38,709 nucleotides of DNA from positions 1 through 38,709 of the forward strand of contig JABIKU010000028.1 of assembly GCA_018654845.1 (NCBI GenBank). The letters run 5' to 3'. The notes under the pieces were generated by a model. It was not told where the DNA came from, searched no databases, and was given only the letters and a program-made list of their open reading frames with translations. Position numbers and translations under genes: made by a program. Positions within the stretch are counted from its first letter, which is position 1; the number at the start of each line of letters is the position of its first letter. Source of the stretch: Methanobacteriota archaeon. Its GTDB lineage: Archaea > Thermoplasmatota > Poseidoniia > Poseidoniales > Thalassarchaeaceae. Positions 25,817 through 34,665 of this stretch are shown here, in pieces.

Positions 25817-27097
25817 TTGAGCGAAATGAAAGATTTGAGTTATTTTCAAAAAATTCAACGTTTTAGTTGGAATGCGAGAATGTATTTACTCCATATATTT
25901 GGTATGGATGTTATCCATGGTGCTTGGGAAGTACTCTTCAATCTCTACTTACTTCAATTAGGGTTTGGTATCGAATTTATTGGTATTAGAATCGCAGTAA
26001 TGGGAGTTGTCGGAGCAATTTCATCAATTCCTGTTGGTAAATTTTCAGACAGAATAGATCGAAAATGGGGTTTTATCATCGGAGATGGTGGAGGAGCAAT
26101 CGCCTCACTGATTTTGATAACCACAACCAGCGCAAATGTGATTCTCGCCTTTTCTGCAATAGGGGCAATTTTCGGAACATTACATCATGTCACAGAAATA
26201 CCTTTCATGGCAGAAAATTCGGCTAAAGAAGAACGTATCCACTTATTTTCAGTCGGCTCTGGATTTAGGACATTAGCAGCGATGATGGGTGCAATCATAG
26301 CCGGTTACCTTCCAGCGTATCTTTCAACTCTTTACGTCAATATTACCGTTATCGAAGCATATAGATTGGCCGTTGAATTCAGTATCGCCTGGTGGTTCCT
26401 CTCATTGATTCCTGCATTCTTACTACAACGATATGAATCTGAAGAAGATGCGAAAGCGCGTTCTGAAGTCGTCGAGAAAAAGGGCTTATTTGGAGGAATC
26501 CAAAATCCAATTGTCATACGTAGATTCATAATTATCTCTTCATTATTATCATTCGGTGCTGGATTTGTTCTGAGGCTTGCAAATGTTTTCTTTCACGAGC
26601 ATGGGGGAATTCATGCAGATGAACACCAAATTGGAACAATTTTTGCAGTAGGATCTCTTTTCCTATCATTAGGCGCATTTATTGTCCCTCTAATCGTCGA
26701 TAGAATTGGTGATGTTACGACGATTGTTTTAACTCGAGCTTCTGCAATTCCATTCATCCTTATCATCGGTTTTGCACCAACATTAGCTAGCCCAGAATCT
26801 GTTGTGTCAATAGCTGGCTTAGCATGGGTTCTTCGATCAAGCCTGTTTAACATGTCCAGTCCAGTAATGGAAGCATTTTCCATGGGGAAACTTCATCCCA
26901 ATGAGAGAGCAACTTTCGTTGGCCTCTCAAGATTTTTTGGAGCAAGTCTCGCAGCAATAGCCGGATATGTTGGAGCTTATCTGATGGCTAGAGGAGATTT
27001 TGGCACACCGTTCATCATAATGTCGATTTTCTATGCAATGTCCACATTACTCTTCTATCAATGGTTTGTAAAAAACCCGATGTCGGACTCCGAGTAG
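25817..27097 (+). CDS. MFS transporter
   Basis: A 426-aa major facilitator superfamily protein with roughly 10-12 membrane helices. The MFS loop 2-3 motif is present as GKFSDRIDRKWGFI (about residues 74-87), with IVDRIGD in the second half as its counterpart. A soluble central loop (RYESEEDAKARSEVVEKK) separates the two bundles. The substrate is not identifiable. The start taken is TTG at 25817; an ATG at 25826 (M4) is equally possible. It converges on radA with 10 bp between stops. Confidence 0.87.
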   Translation: MSEMKDLSYFQKIQRFSWNARMYLLHIFGMDVIHGAWEVLFNLYLLQLGFGIEFIGIRIAVMGVVGAISSIPVGKFSDRIDRKWGFIIGDGGGAIASLILITTTSANVILAFSAIGAIFGTLHHVTEIPFMAENSAKEERIHLFSVGSGFRTLAAMMGAIIAGYLPAYLSTLYVNITVIEAYRLAVEFSIAWWFLSLIPAFLLQRYESEEDAKARSEVVEKKGLFGGIQNPIVIRRFIIISSLLSFGAGFVLRLANVFFHEHGGIHADEHQIGTIFAVGSLFLSLGAFIVPLIVDRIGDVTTIVLTRASAIPFILIIGFAPTLASPESVVSIAGLAWVLRSSLFNMSSPVMEAFSMGKLHPNERATFVGLSRFFGASLAAIAGYVGAYLMARGDFGTPFIIMSIFYAMSTLLFYQWFVKNPMSDSE

Positions 27098-27107
27098 CCT
27101 ACAAGAT

Positions 27108-28109
27108 TCAATCTTGAAGACCCTCGGCAGTCACGGTAAAGACCGCTTCGCCCTCAGGGAGATTCGGACTATCGATGAGGCGTGCGATACGTCGTCCTCC
27201 CTTTGATTTCCTAAGGTACAGGCGGAATGTGCTTGCGTGGGCGACGATATGTCCACCGATAGCTCTTGTAGGATCTCCCCACATTGAATCTGGCTTCGAC
27301 ATAACTTGATTGGTAACAAGGATTAGAGCATTCAGAATATCAGATAGCTGCTTCAATTCTTTCATATGGCGGTTGAGTTTTTGTTGTCGGGTTGCTAACA
27401 TTCCTCGACCGATATATTCCGAACGGAAATGACTCGTCAAAGAATCAACAATAATCAATTTTACATCGAGATTTTTTGACATTCTCTTGATTTCATCTAC
27501 CAATAGGATTTGGTGTGCGGAATTGTATGCGCGTGCTACATGAATTCTCTCAAGAGCATCTTGAGGATCCATTCCAACAGCTTCAGCCATCTGTGCTATT
27601 CTCTCCGGTCTAAACGTGTCTTCAGTATCAATATAGAACACTTCTCCATCAAATCCGCCTTTTGAAACCGGAAGTAATGTATTAACTGCTAATTGGTGGC
27701 CAATCTGTGTTTTACCACTGCCAAATTCTCCGAATACTTCGACAATTGCCTGAGTCTCGAATCCGCCTCCAAGTAGTTCGTCAAGGGCAGAGCAGCCAGA
27801 GGTTAACTTCTGGACTTCTCTACGTCTGTCTAACAATGCAGTTCCACTGATGAATCCGCCAATGTTTGCTAATTTTTTCGCTCCAGCAATAATTTTTGAA
27901 GAAACCGCTTCGCCAAGTTCTGCTTGCTCCGCTAGTTCTGATGGACTCATTACCGCTATCGCGAGTAATTCTTCAAAACCGGCTTCACGTAATTTTTCCG
28001 CAGTTGCAGGTCCCACACCTGGTAAATCTTCAACTGTCATTTCAGGTTCATCAATATCAATGATGATTTCTTCATCCTCTACGTTTTCGCTCGCTGTATC
28101 ATTACTCAT
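27108..28109 (-). CDS. radA: DNA repair and recombination protein RadA
   Basis: A 333-aa archaeal Rad51/RecA recombinase that forms filaments on single-stranded DNA. The N-terminal helix-hairpin-helix ([19 protein letters not shown]) comes first, then Walker [10 protein letters not shown] and Walker [16 protein letters not shown]. The L2-like region [21 protein letters not shown] and the C-terminal [18 protein letters not shown] are also as in RadA. The frame is open to 28157, but the ATG at 28109 has a Shine-Dalgarno (AAGGTGAG, 28113-28120) and a TATA-like element at 28147-28154, so the upstream 16 residues are not used. An acidic stretch ([13 protein letters not shown]) precedes the HhH domain. 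Confidence 0.94.
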   Translation of the reverse strand: MSNDTASENVEDEEIIIDIDEPEMTVEDLPGVGPATAEKLREAGFEELLAIAVMSPSELAEQAELGEAVSSKIIAGAKKLANIGGFISGTALLDRRREVQKLTSGCSALDELLGGGFETQAIVEVFGEFGSGKTQIGHQLAVNTLLPVSKGGFDGEVFYIDTEDTFRPERIAQMAEAVGMDPQDALERIHVARAYNSAHQILLVDEIKRMSKNLDVKLIIVDSLTSHFRSEYIGRGMLATRQQKLNRHMKELKQLSDILNALILVTNQVMSKPDSMWGDPTRAIGGHIVAHASTFRLYLRKSKGGRRIARLIDSPNLPEGEAVFTVTAEGLQD

Positions 28110-28146
28110 TCTCTCACCTTTACAAACACTACTCGACATTAGATAG

Positions 28147-28154
28147 TATATTAA
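28147..28154 (-). promoter_or_regulatory. TATA-like element for radA
   Basis: TTAATATA on the minus strand, centred about 41 bp before the radA ATG. A start site about 25 bp downstream would give a leader of some 15 nt carrying the Shine-Dalgarno at 28113-28120. Confidence 0.5.
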
Positions 28155-28197
28155 CAAATGAAAGACCCCTATCGGAAGTTGAAAGTAGTTTGAACTA

Positions 28198-28216
28198 GCA
28201 ACTAACCCTTAGTTGC
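28198..28216. other. Perfect 8-bp hairpin between radA and the tRNA
   Basis: GCAACTAA (28198-28205), CCC loop, TTAGTTGC (28209-28216). On the plus strand it is followed by CTGTTTTTT, but no plus-strand gene runs into it. It lies 32 bp downstream of the minus-strand tRNA CCA end and about 44 bp upstream of the radA TATA-like element. It could be a palindromic operator or a processing or termination signal for the tRNA transcript. Confidence 0.45.
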
Positions 28217-28248
28217 CTGTTTTTTCACTTTCACTTTAGATTTAGTTT

Positions 28249-28326
28249 TGGTAGCGAGTGGTGGATTTGAACCACCGGTCTCCGGGTTATGAGCCCGACG
28301 AGATAACCTGACTACTCAAACTCGCT
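28249..28326 (-). tRNA. Initiator tRNA-Met (CAT), CCA encoded
   Basis: A full cloverleaf: acceptor AGCGAGT/ACTCGCT, D-arm with GG in the loop, anticodon loop CTCATAA, T-arm GGTGG-TTCAAAT-CCACC, discriminator A at 28252 and an encoded CCA (28249-28251). The acceptor begins with A1-U72, and the anticodon stem has three consecutive G-C pairs (GGG/CCC next to the loop). Both are hallmarks of archaeal and eukaryotic initiator tRNA. Elongator Met and Ile2 tRNAs share the CAT anticodon but lack this combination. A TATA-like TTCAAATAA lies about 26 bp upstream. Confidence 0.95.
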
Positions 28327-28347
28327 ACCCGCCCGGTCATGCCTCGG

Positions 28348-28356
28348 TTATTTGAA
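28348..28356 (-). promoter_or_regulatory. TATA-like element for initiator tRNA
   Basis: TTCAAATAA on the minus strand, centred 26 bp upstream of the tRNA 5' end, the expected archaeal TATA distance if transcription begins at or near the mature end. Confidence 0.5.
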
Positions 28357-28438
28357 CGCGTCTAAAACAACACATCCACCTAGATGACCAAAGCGAACAG
28401 TCATGAGATGGATGCTCCCGGAGAGATAAGGGAAGAAC

Positions 28439-29812
28439 ATGGGTCACGGAATCTTGATTCAAAATGCATCGATGGTCATCGGCTCGAAAATCGTTGATGG
28501 AGATTTACGAGTTGTAAATGGAATCATCGATGCCATCGCCATCGGTGGAGATTTGATCGCCGGCACAACAGAAACTGTAATCGACGCAGAAGGTCTGCAC
28601 TTACTTTCTGGTGCAATCGACCCTCAAGTTCACTTCCGAGAGCCAGGAAGCCCAGATAAAGAGGATATTGGGAGTGGTAGCAGAGCTGCAGTTGCTGGCG
28701 GTGTCACATCATTCCTCGATATGCCAAATAACAATCCAGTTGCAACGAGTCTCGCCAGTATTCAATCAAAGATTGATTCTGCTGGACGCACCGCTGTAAA
28801 CCATCACGGTTTCTTCATCGGTGCAACACCATCAAACCTTTCTGATTTACAAGAAGCAGTTGGAACACCAGATAATCCAATACAAAGAGATGGAATTTGC
28901 GGAATCAAGGTTTTCATGGGTAGTAGTACTGGTGATTTACTGGTTCATCAGCAAGAACACCTCGACAATATTTTTGCTAATACCGGCGGAATTATTGCTG
29001 TTCACGCCGAGGATGAAGATCGCTTAAATCAGCGTTATCCAGCATTTGAACATCGAACAGATGTCGGCGCACACGCTGAATGGAGAGATGCTGAAACAGC
29101 TCTTATTGCAACAAAACGTGCTTCTGCTCTAGCCAAAGAACATTCTCATCGTTTACATGTCCTCCACCTTTCAAGTGGAATCGAAGCTGATTGGCTGGCT
29201 TCAAACAAAGGTGATTTAATCACCACCGAAGTATTGCCACAATACTTGACATTCGATGAAAATGATGTATCGAATCGTGGAGTTCGTTTGAAGATGAATC
29301 CACCGATTCGTTACGCCGAAGATAAGGATATTTTGTGGCGTCGCTTGAAAGATGGAACTATCGATTGTATCGCTACCGACCACGCCCCCCACACTTTGGA
29401 AAGTAAAGCGCTTGGATTCCCACGAGCACCTTCTGGAATGCCCGGTGTTGAGACATCTTTACCGACGATGCTGACTCATGCTGCAAATGGAATGTGTTCA
29501 ATTTCTGATGTCGCGCGTTGGATGTGTGAAGCTCCTGCCCGAGTATATGGCATGAAGGGAAAGGGTAAACTCGAGGTAGGCTATGATGCCGACCTCGTCC
29601 TCGTCGATATGGAAAACTATCGAATCATTCGCGATTCTGATGCTTGGACTCGAGTTGGATGGACTCCATTAGCTGGAATGAGTCTTGTCGGTTGGCCAAT
29701 ATACACAATTGTCGATGGTCAAATTGTCCACTCTCGCCAGCGTGGTGGCGAAATGAGAGGCGCTGCTGTTGCAGCACCTGGAAGTGCCGGCCGACCACTA
29801 ATCTTTGAGTAG
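28439..29812 (+). CDS. pyrC: Dihydroorotase (variant metal motif)
   Basis: A 457-aa amidohydrolase that closes carbamoyl-aspartate to dihydroorotate in pyrimidine synthesis. Visible are DPQVHFREPG (61-70), MPNNNP, the carboxylated-lysine candidate Lys157 (GIKVFMGSS), His189 (IIAVHAED), His243 (LHVLHLSS), MNPPIR and the catalytic Asp in IATDHAPHT. The canonical first HxH is QxH here (Gln63-Val-His65), and the later region reads EVLPQYLTF. From memory this Q-form is shared by a bacterial dihydroorotase group, so it is likely a clade trait and may point to bacterial origin. It could also be a related hydantoinase-like enzyme, but the REPG and ATDHAPH context favours dihydroorotase. Confidence 0.85.
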   Translation: MGHGILIQNASMVIGSKIVDGDLRVVNGIIDAIAIGGDLIAGTTETVIDAEGLHLLSGAIDPQVHFREPGSPDKEDIGSGSRAAVAGGVTSFLDMPNNNPVATSLASIQSKIDSAGRTAVNHHGFFIGATPSNLSDLQEAVGTPDNPIQRDGICGIKVFMGSSTGDLLVHQQEHLDNIFANTGGIIAVHAEDEDRLNQRYPAFEHRTDVGAHAEWRDAETALIATKRASALAKEHSHRLHVLHLSSGIEADWLASNKGDLITTEVLPQYLTFDENDVSNRGVRLKMNPPIRYAEDKDILWRRLKDGTIDCIATDHAPHTLESKALGFPRAPSGMPGVETSLPTMLTHAANGMCSISDVARWMCEAPARVYGMKGKGKLEVGYDADLVLVDMENYRIIRDSDAWTRVGWTPLAGMSLVGWPIYTIVDGQIVHSRQRGGEMRGAAVAAPGSAGRPLIFE

Positions 29813-29826
29813 TTCAGTTGAAAAAT

Positions 29827-32259
29827 TCAACTTCCATCAGAAGAGGTTCCAGCCTCTTCAGAATCAACATCGGTATCTTTTGGTTCTTCTGATTCTTCGT
29901 CATAGTAATAGTTAATCGGTTCCTCATATCCAGGTAAGTCTAATTCAACTATCATTTCAAGATCTTCAGTTCGATGAACTGCCGCTCCAGCACCAGAGAA
30001 AGAATAGATATAATCACCCATGAATATTGAGCGGCGAATATTTGTCTGTCCACCCCACCAATAACCATCATCGTCATCGTAGAACGCAGAATGATTCACT
30101 GCACCATGAATGCTCAATGAGCCGTTTTCAACATCTACATTGACTAGTTGAAGCAATGAGATAAATTCGTAATTCCAGTGATAATATTCTTCACCATTCT
30201 CTTCAACAATATCGTAGGTTTGTCGATAGGTTGAGAGGGGGACTGCAAGCAAATTTTCTGGTGCCCAATAAGTGAATGCCTTGTGTTCATAGGATGCTTC
30301 TGACCAAGACCAACTCCAACCACAAGAGCGAATATCTTCACATTGCTCATCTACATAAGCTGGAGATAGTGGTTGAACATCCATCAAAACAGGATATTCA
30401 GGATTACTTACATCGAACAAAGAAACCTGAGTTATCGACCAATCAAGACCTAATCCGTCTTCGCCGGGTCCAATTCCAATCGTCAACAGAGTATCTTCAT
30501 CAACTGGATGAATATATGTTGAAACACCAGGAATTTCTAATTCACCGAGAACATTTGGATTTGTTGGGTCAGATAGATCGATTACCCACAATGGATCCAT
30601 ATTCTCGAAAGTGACCAAATAGCCCTTTTCAGCGACGAATCGAGCACTCCAAATTCGCTCATTCGGAGCGATGTTATCGACTATTCCAATTTGTTCAAGA
30701 GTATCGATTCCATCAAAATCCAATACAGCAACCTGATTTGAAGGACCGGTCCAAACCGGTTCACCGGCTTCATCGATATCTTCGACAATCCACCATCGGC
30801 CCCACACATCAGACGTTGAAGCAATGCGGATGTATCCATTGTACTCACTCATTGAAAATTGATCTTGGACTGTGCCATTTACTCGGCCTGAGCCTAGGTA
30901 AACTGTTGAATCTGCATCGGAGATATCGAACGCGTGAATGTTGGTTGCATCATCCCATCCAGTATTTTGCCAGAACCACCACCAATCAGCAGCAGGCTCA
31001 GCGAGGAGTAAAACGTTCTGGCTAGCATAGACATGAGCCCAGCGGCTAGTGATATGGTCCACTTCCAAATCAACCTCTTCACCAAGTAATTTCATCGTCA
31101 TGATGGTCGTCATTCCGCGAACAGTCGAATCTGCACTCGCTGCAAACTCATTACAATCATCAGAAGTTACTGGATACTGAATCAATCCAAATTCTGTATC
31201 GGTCATCTCGTAAATTTTTGGTGCAAAATCTTCCATTGTCAATTCAGCAATCAATTGAGCATTATTTTCAATAGTCTCGAGCAAACTCGTATTCCACACA
31301 TCCATCCTGACATCTTCATCCTCAATTTGCCAATAATTATTAGGCAATTCGACCCAAGTTTGTAAGCCCTGAATATCTGTATAGATATTTGTCACGGAAC
31401 GTACGGTGCCATCGACTAGACGTGCCGTGAGATAGTTTCCTTCGATGTAGAGTTCACGCTCGACAATAGGGGCTGAACGGTCACTCACATCGACAACTGT
31501 GTATTTCACCAAGTTTTCATAGCGTGTGTAAGAATATGATTGTTCATCTCCATTCGAATCGGTGTAAGTGTAAGTTATTTCTTCACTCATTACAGAACGG
31601 AGAGGATGATCTGAAGGTAAATTCCAGTATGAAATACTAGAAACGATCACAAGTTTATCACCTTCAAGCATCATTTGCATTGGATAACCTTGCATGGTCG
31701 TATTAGATTCAAGGGTTAGATCTCCAAATTCTGGAACCCCCATGATTACCAATTGATTGTTATTCAACATGTAAATGTAATATCCATCTGTCTTCAAGAA
31801 ATCAGCTTCGTCAACATCGCTTTCTTGGTTATTGGTTTCCGAATAAGTTCCTTCACGGCTTCCTCCATCATTTCCTCCTTCTGATGAAGAGTCGAAATCG
31901 GCCATCGGTGCTCCTTCTTCAGCAGCTCCATCAAGCATCACCGGACCACCTCTCCACCAACTATTACCTACCCAATGCCAATATGATTGCTGGTCGAGAG
32001 AGACGAGCATCTCGTCGTAAACAGATTGTTGTAAATCTTCGAGCAACTCGCTGCATTGACCATAATTTTGCAAAATCGGTGAGGTCAGTATTCGGTCGGG
32101 CAAGTTGAGCATGGGGTATTCTCCTTGTATCAAATCAACAGTTTGATCAATATCATCGACCACGTCATCGACCAAACTTATACAGCCAGAACTCAGCATC
32201 ATTGCTAAGACAAGAATTGCCATTTTCGGGCGAGTATGAGAGATTAGGTTTGGGCTCAT
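29827..32259 (-). CDS. Beta-propeller lipoprotein (PF09826-like)
   Basis: An 810-aa secreted protein. An N-terminal signal peptide ends in a lipobox-like LSSGC, so Cys26 is a probable lipid anchor; an ATG at 32223 (M13) would also leave a usable signal. The body starts with the family motif NNQESDVDEADFLKTDGYYIYML and continues as repeated beta-blades (for example SDPTNPNVLGELEIPGVSTYIHP and DVSNPEYPVLMDVQPL), matching the beta-propeller domain family of archaea and bacteria. The C-terminus is acidic (DEESEEPKDTDVDSEE). Its function is unknown; it is probably on the cell surface, facing outward. The winged-helix regulator lies upstream on the same strand. Confidence 0.82.
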   Translation of the reverse strand: MSPNLISHTRPKMAILVLAMMLSSGCISLVDDVVDDIDQTVDLIQGEYPMLNLPDRILTSPILQNYGQCSELLEDLQQSVYDEMLVSLDQQSYWHWVGNSWWRGGPVMLDGAAEEGAPMADFDSSSEGGNDGGSREGTYSETNNQESDVDEADFLKTDGYYIYMLNNNQLVIMGVPEFGDLTLESNTTMQGYPMQMMLEGDKLVIVSSISYWNLPSDHPLRSVMSEEITYTYTDSNGDEQSYSYTRYENLVKYTVVDVSDRSAPIVERELYIEGNYLTARLVDGTVRSVTNIYTDIQGLQTWVELPNNYWQIEDEDVRMDVWNTSLLETIENNAQLIAELTMEDFAPKIYEMTDTEFGLIQYPVTSDDCNEFAASADSTVRGMTTIMTMKLLGEEVDLEVDHITSRWAHVYASQNVLLLAEPAADWWWFWQNTGWDDATNIHAFDISDADSTVYLGSGRVNGTVQDQFSMSEYNGYIRIASTSDVWGRWWIVEDIDEAGEPVWTGPSNQVAVLDFDGIDTLEQIGIVDNIAPNERIWSARFVAEKGYLVTFENMDPLWVIDLSDPTNPNVLGELEIPGVSTYIHPVDEDTLLTIGIGPGEDGLGLDWSITQVSLFDVSNPEYPVLMDVQPLSPAYVDEQCEDIRSCGWSWSWSEASYEHKAFTYWAPENLLAVPLSTYRQTYDIVEENGEEYYHWNYEFISLLQLVNVDVENGSLSIHGAVNHSAFYDDDDGYWWGGQTNIRRSIFMGDYIYSFSGAGAAVHRTEDLEMIVELDLPGYEEPINYYYDEESEEPKDTDVDSEEAGTSSDGS

Positions 32260-32327
32260 AGTGAAAACGCAGTCTTCCGGCTATTATGAAGCGGTTGGTA
32301 AGATGATTTTACAATAGAATCTCGAAA

Positions 32328-32438
32328 TCATTCCAATCGCGTCGAAAATGGAAAGCTTCGCCAATTATTTCTCGGATTGATTTCTGTCGGTGAGGGGATA
32401 ATTTCCTCCACAGATTCTTCGTTTCTTTCTGATGTCAT
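32328..32438 (-). CDS. Possible 36-aa small protein
   Basis: An ATG frame of 36 residues (MTSERNEESVEEIIPSPT...) preceded by GGAGGAG with 8-nt spacing, one of the clearest Shine-Dalgarno sites in the window. Hydrophilic, no membrane segment. The frame extends upstream to 32531 without a better start. It is supported only by the ribosome-binding site and position, so it is tentative. Confidence 0.3.
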   Translation of the reverse strand: MTSERNEESVEEIIPSPTEINPRNNWRSFPFSTRLE

Positions 32439-32454
32439 TTCAACTGCTCCTCCT

Positions 32455-32604
32455 TCAGGGTCGGAGCAGAGGCATTGGGTGCCGGCTAAGAATATCAGCG
32501 CGGCGAGCTGCATGTCCAAATTCTGGTCCATAAACCGTTATCATCGCCATCCCAAACATAAGCACCTTGGCTTCTTGAGTCATGAATGCATCATTAGGTT
32601 TCAT
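32455..32604 (-). CDS. Possible 49-aa small protein
   Basis: An ATG frame (MKPNDAFMTQEAKVLMFGMA...) between the regulator stop and the 36-aa frame. Its TGA is immediately followed by that frame's Shine-Dalgarno, an arrangement typical of an operon. Contains a methionine-rich hydrophobic patch (VLMFGMAMITVYG). No family recognised and no clear ribosome-binding site of its own; tentative. Confidence 0.25.
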   Translation of the reverse strand: MKPNDAFMTQEAKVLMFGMAMITVYGPEFGHAARRADILSRHPMPLLRP

Positions 32605-32630
32605 TTCTGCACTGGCTCGCAGTACAACGA

Positions 32631-33503
32631 TTATGCGCCAGCTTCGAGGCGTGAAACCTCAAGCGATACTGACAGCACATCGTTTCCAACCTCGGTGATA
32701 CACCATTTCGGTCGCTTTTTCTGATTTGCCGGACCAATAAGATCGGATTGTTTTAATTCGCTGAGATGATAACTCAAAAGTTGACGGGAAATCTCTAATT
32801 TATTGCTAATTTCTGTTCCTGAAAGACCCAACGCTCCAGAGTTTGAAAGAACTTCGAGAATTGCCAATCTAGTTCCTGTGATTGGGTTACGAATCCTCTT
32901 TAATTCTGATTTTGAGAGGTGCCCGATTGCATAACGGCGTAGTTTGCCATCTCTCCAGGAAATAATTCGACCTTCTCCTTCGAGTGTTTGTAAGTGGTAA
33001 GCTGTGACTCCGTTCGCTAATCCTAGAGCATCGCGTAAAGCAGAGAAATGGATTCCGGCATTTGCTTCAAGATATCCCAATAATCTTCCACGTGTTAACA
33101 AGTCATCTCGTGTTTTTTTGATTCGCGCTAACATTGGTGCTACAAGCGCGACTAATACTGTAACTTTCATTACTTCAGAAAACGCTGCACCAAGGGCCAT
33201 CGTCCCTAAAACTCCAGCTCCACCAACCATCAAATTACGACTTAAGTCGTCACTATCAGAATCGTCTCCAGATTCTTCCGATGGCTGCTCATCAGATCTT
33301 GGTTCTGGTTGATCAGCCCCCTCAGCAGCGCCAGCATCTTCATCGGTGGCCGCAGTTTCATTATCACCAAGAAATTGAGCAAGGTTCGGCTCTTCTTTGA
33401 AATCATCACCATTATCGGTCGAAAAGGCGGTCATCGAGGCTCCAGCAACCAGAGAAATAACCGCGAGAAGGGAAAAAAATCGGACAGCAGCAACGCCTTC
33501 CAT
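32631..33503 (-). CDS. Membrane-tethered winged-helix transcriptional regulator
   Basis: About 290 aa. An N-terminal membrane or signal segment (about 6-27, VRFFSLLAVISLVAGASM) is followed by a long acidic linker (about 30-88, rich in D, E, S). A second membrane segment follows (about 95-130, MVGGAGVLGTMALG and VMKVTVLVALVAPML). Two consecutive winged-helix domains follow. The first includes YLEANAGIHFSALRDALGLANGVTAYHLQTLEGEGRI, the second LSGTEISNKLEISRQLLSYHLSELKQSDLI. Topology suggests an external acidic loop with the DNA-binding half in the cytoplasm, so it could signal from the surface directly to DNA. The frame is open to 33683, but that part overlaps the divergent M29 gene; the ATG at 33503 is preferred. 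Confidence 0.8.
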   Translation of the reverse strand: MEGVAAVRFFSLLAVISLVAGASMTAFSTDNGDDFKEEPNLAQFLGDNETAATDEDAGAAEGADQPEPRSDEQPSEESGDDSDSDDLSRNLMVGGAGVLGTMALGAAFSEVMKVTVLVALVAPMLARIKKTRDDLLTRGRLLGYLEANAGIHFSALRDALGLANGVTAYHLQTLEGEGRIISWRDGKLRRYAIGHLSKSELKRIRNPITGTRLAILEVLSNSGALGLSGTEISNKLEISRQLLSYHLSELKQSDLIGPANQKKRPKWCITEVGNDVLSVSLEVSRLEAGA

Positions 33504-33628
33504 CGAATATCCGAAGATGATACTACCTAAGAGAGACTTGGTAAATCGCTTTGACAATTCAACAAAATGGTTTGACTCTTGAATCGTGGCTTTGAAGAAG
33601 AGGAACTCTTGTGTGAAGACGAAATCAA

Positions 33629-34660
33629 ATGAGCGAGTCGAGCGATATCGAGGTTGGTGAGGCTGAAGAGCGCGCTGAAGCAATGCTCACTGCAGCGCGC
33701 TCAGTAATCCGAACCTGTATGCAAATTCGCTCGCACGAGCACGTGTTAATCGTCACCGATCCTGAAACTGCAGGAGTTGGCAGGGCACTGTACGAAGCCT
33801 CAGCTGAAGTCACAGATAGAACTCTGATGATGATGATGCCGACAACTCACAAAAAAGGTGCAGAACCACCTTCACCAGTCACCGATTTGATGCGACGACA
33901 AAATGTTGTCTTGCTAGCTACAAAAAACTCACTAACGCATACACGAGCACGTCTGACAGCTTCACGAGAAGGAGCGCGTATCGCTTCGATGCCAGGAATT
34001 ACTGATGATATGTTCGCAAATGGTGGAATTACTGCTGATTATAATGCGCTCCAAAAAGAAATTGCTGGTCTGAACCCACTCTTGAGACGACGACGCGAGG
34101 TTCACGTCACTACACCTGCAGGAACCGACGTTCGCTTCGTCATCGGCGCGAGATGGGTTCTCGAGGACAATGGCATCTGCAATCGTCCTCGACAAATCAT
34201 GAATCTACCCTCAGGTCGAGTTTTCGTTTTGCCAAAAGAGGAAACGATGACTGGGAAAATTGTAATCGATGGTTCGTGGGATGGCAAACTTTTGGATGAG
34301 CCTCTAGTACTATTAGTGGATAACGGAGTCATTGTCAACCTTTCTGGCGGAGAAATGGCAGAGAAAATTGATGATGTATTTGAGCAGGCTGCAATTCCGC
34401 TCCGCCCATCAAAAGCCGCAAGGGTGCGAACGGTTGCAGAATTTGGCTTTGGTATGAATTCGCGCTCAAAATTAATTGGCAATATGCTTGAAGATCAAGT
34501 TGTTCGCGGCTCAGCGTATTTCGGATTTGGAGATAATTCTGCCTTGGGCGGAAAGGCGATGGTTGGCGTACATATGAGAGGTGTAATGATGAAGCCAACC
34601 GTCGAATTACAAGATGTGGATCTGATTGTCAATGGTAAGGTAACCGCTCGTAAAAAGTGA
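33629..34660 (+). CDS. M29 aminopeptidase-like protein with altered metal site
   Basis: A 343-aa protein of the AmpS/AmpT (M29) fold, clear in NLPSGRVFVLPKE, TVAEFGFGMNSRSKLIGNMLEDQ and GFGDNSALGGKAMVGVH. Characterised M29 enzymes use two divalent metals bound by Glu, Glu, His, His and Asp. Here the expected GE of NLPxGE is Gly196-Arg197, the expected His of GTxH is Tyr297 (GSAYFGFG), and the Asp of HxD is Arg317 (VHMRG). Glu271 and His315 remain. It is therefore either non-catalytic or of changed activity. The family pattern is recalled, not aligned. Thiamine pyrophosphokinase follows 5 bp downstream. Confidence 0.75.
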   Translation: MSESSDIEVGEAEERAEAMLTAARSVIRTCMQIRSHEHVLIVTDPETAGVGRALYEASAEVTDRTLMMMMPTTHKKGAEPPSPVTDLMRRQNVVLLATKNSLTHTRARLTASREGARIASMPGITDDMFANGGITADYNALQKEIAGLNPLLRRRREVHVTTPAGTDVRFVIGARWVLEDNGICNRPRQIMNLPSGRVFVLPKEETMTGKIVIDGSWDGKLLDEPLVLLVDNGVIVNLSGGEMAEKIDDVFEQAAIPLRPSKAARVRTVAEFGFGMNSRSKLIGNMLEDQVVRGSAYFGFGDNSALGGKAMVGVHMRGVMMKPTVELQDVDLIVNGKVTARKK

Positions 34661-34665
34661 TTTAG

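Larger units (their letters stand above)
32260..32630. other. 371-bp interval without a recognised gene
   Basis: No protein family is recognised. On the minus strand two tiny frames occur. One encodes 49 aa (32455-32604, ATG start, MKPNDAFMTQEAKVLMFGMA...). The other encodes 36 aa (32328-32438, ATG), with a strong Shine-Dalgarno GGAGGAG (32447-32453) 8 nt upstream. They lie between the regulator and the lipoprotein, in the same orientation. They may be small genes, or a leader region of the lipoprotein. Confidence 0.5.
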
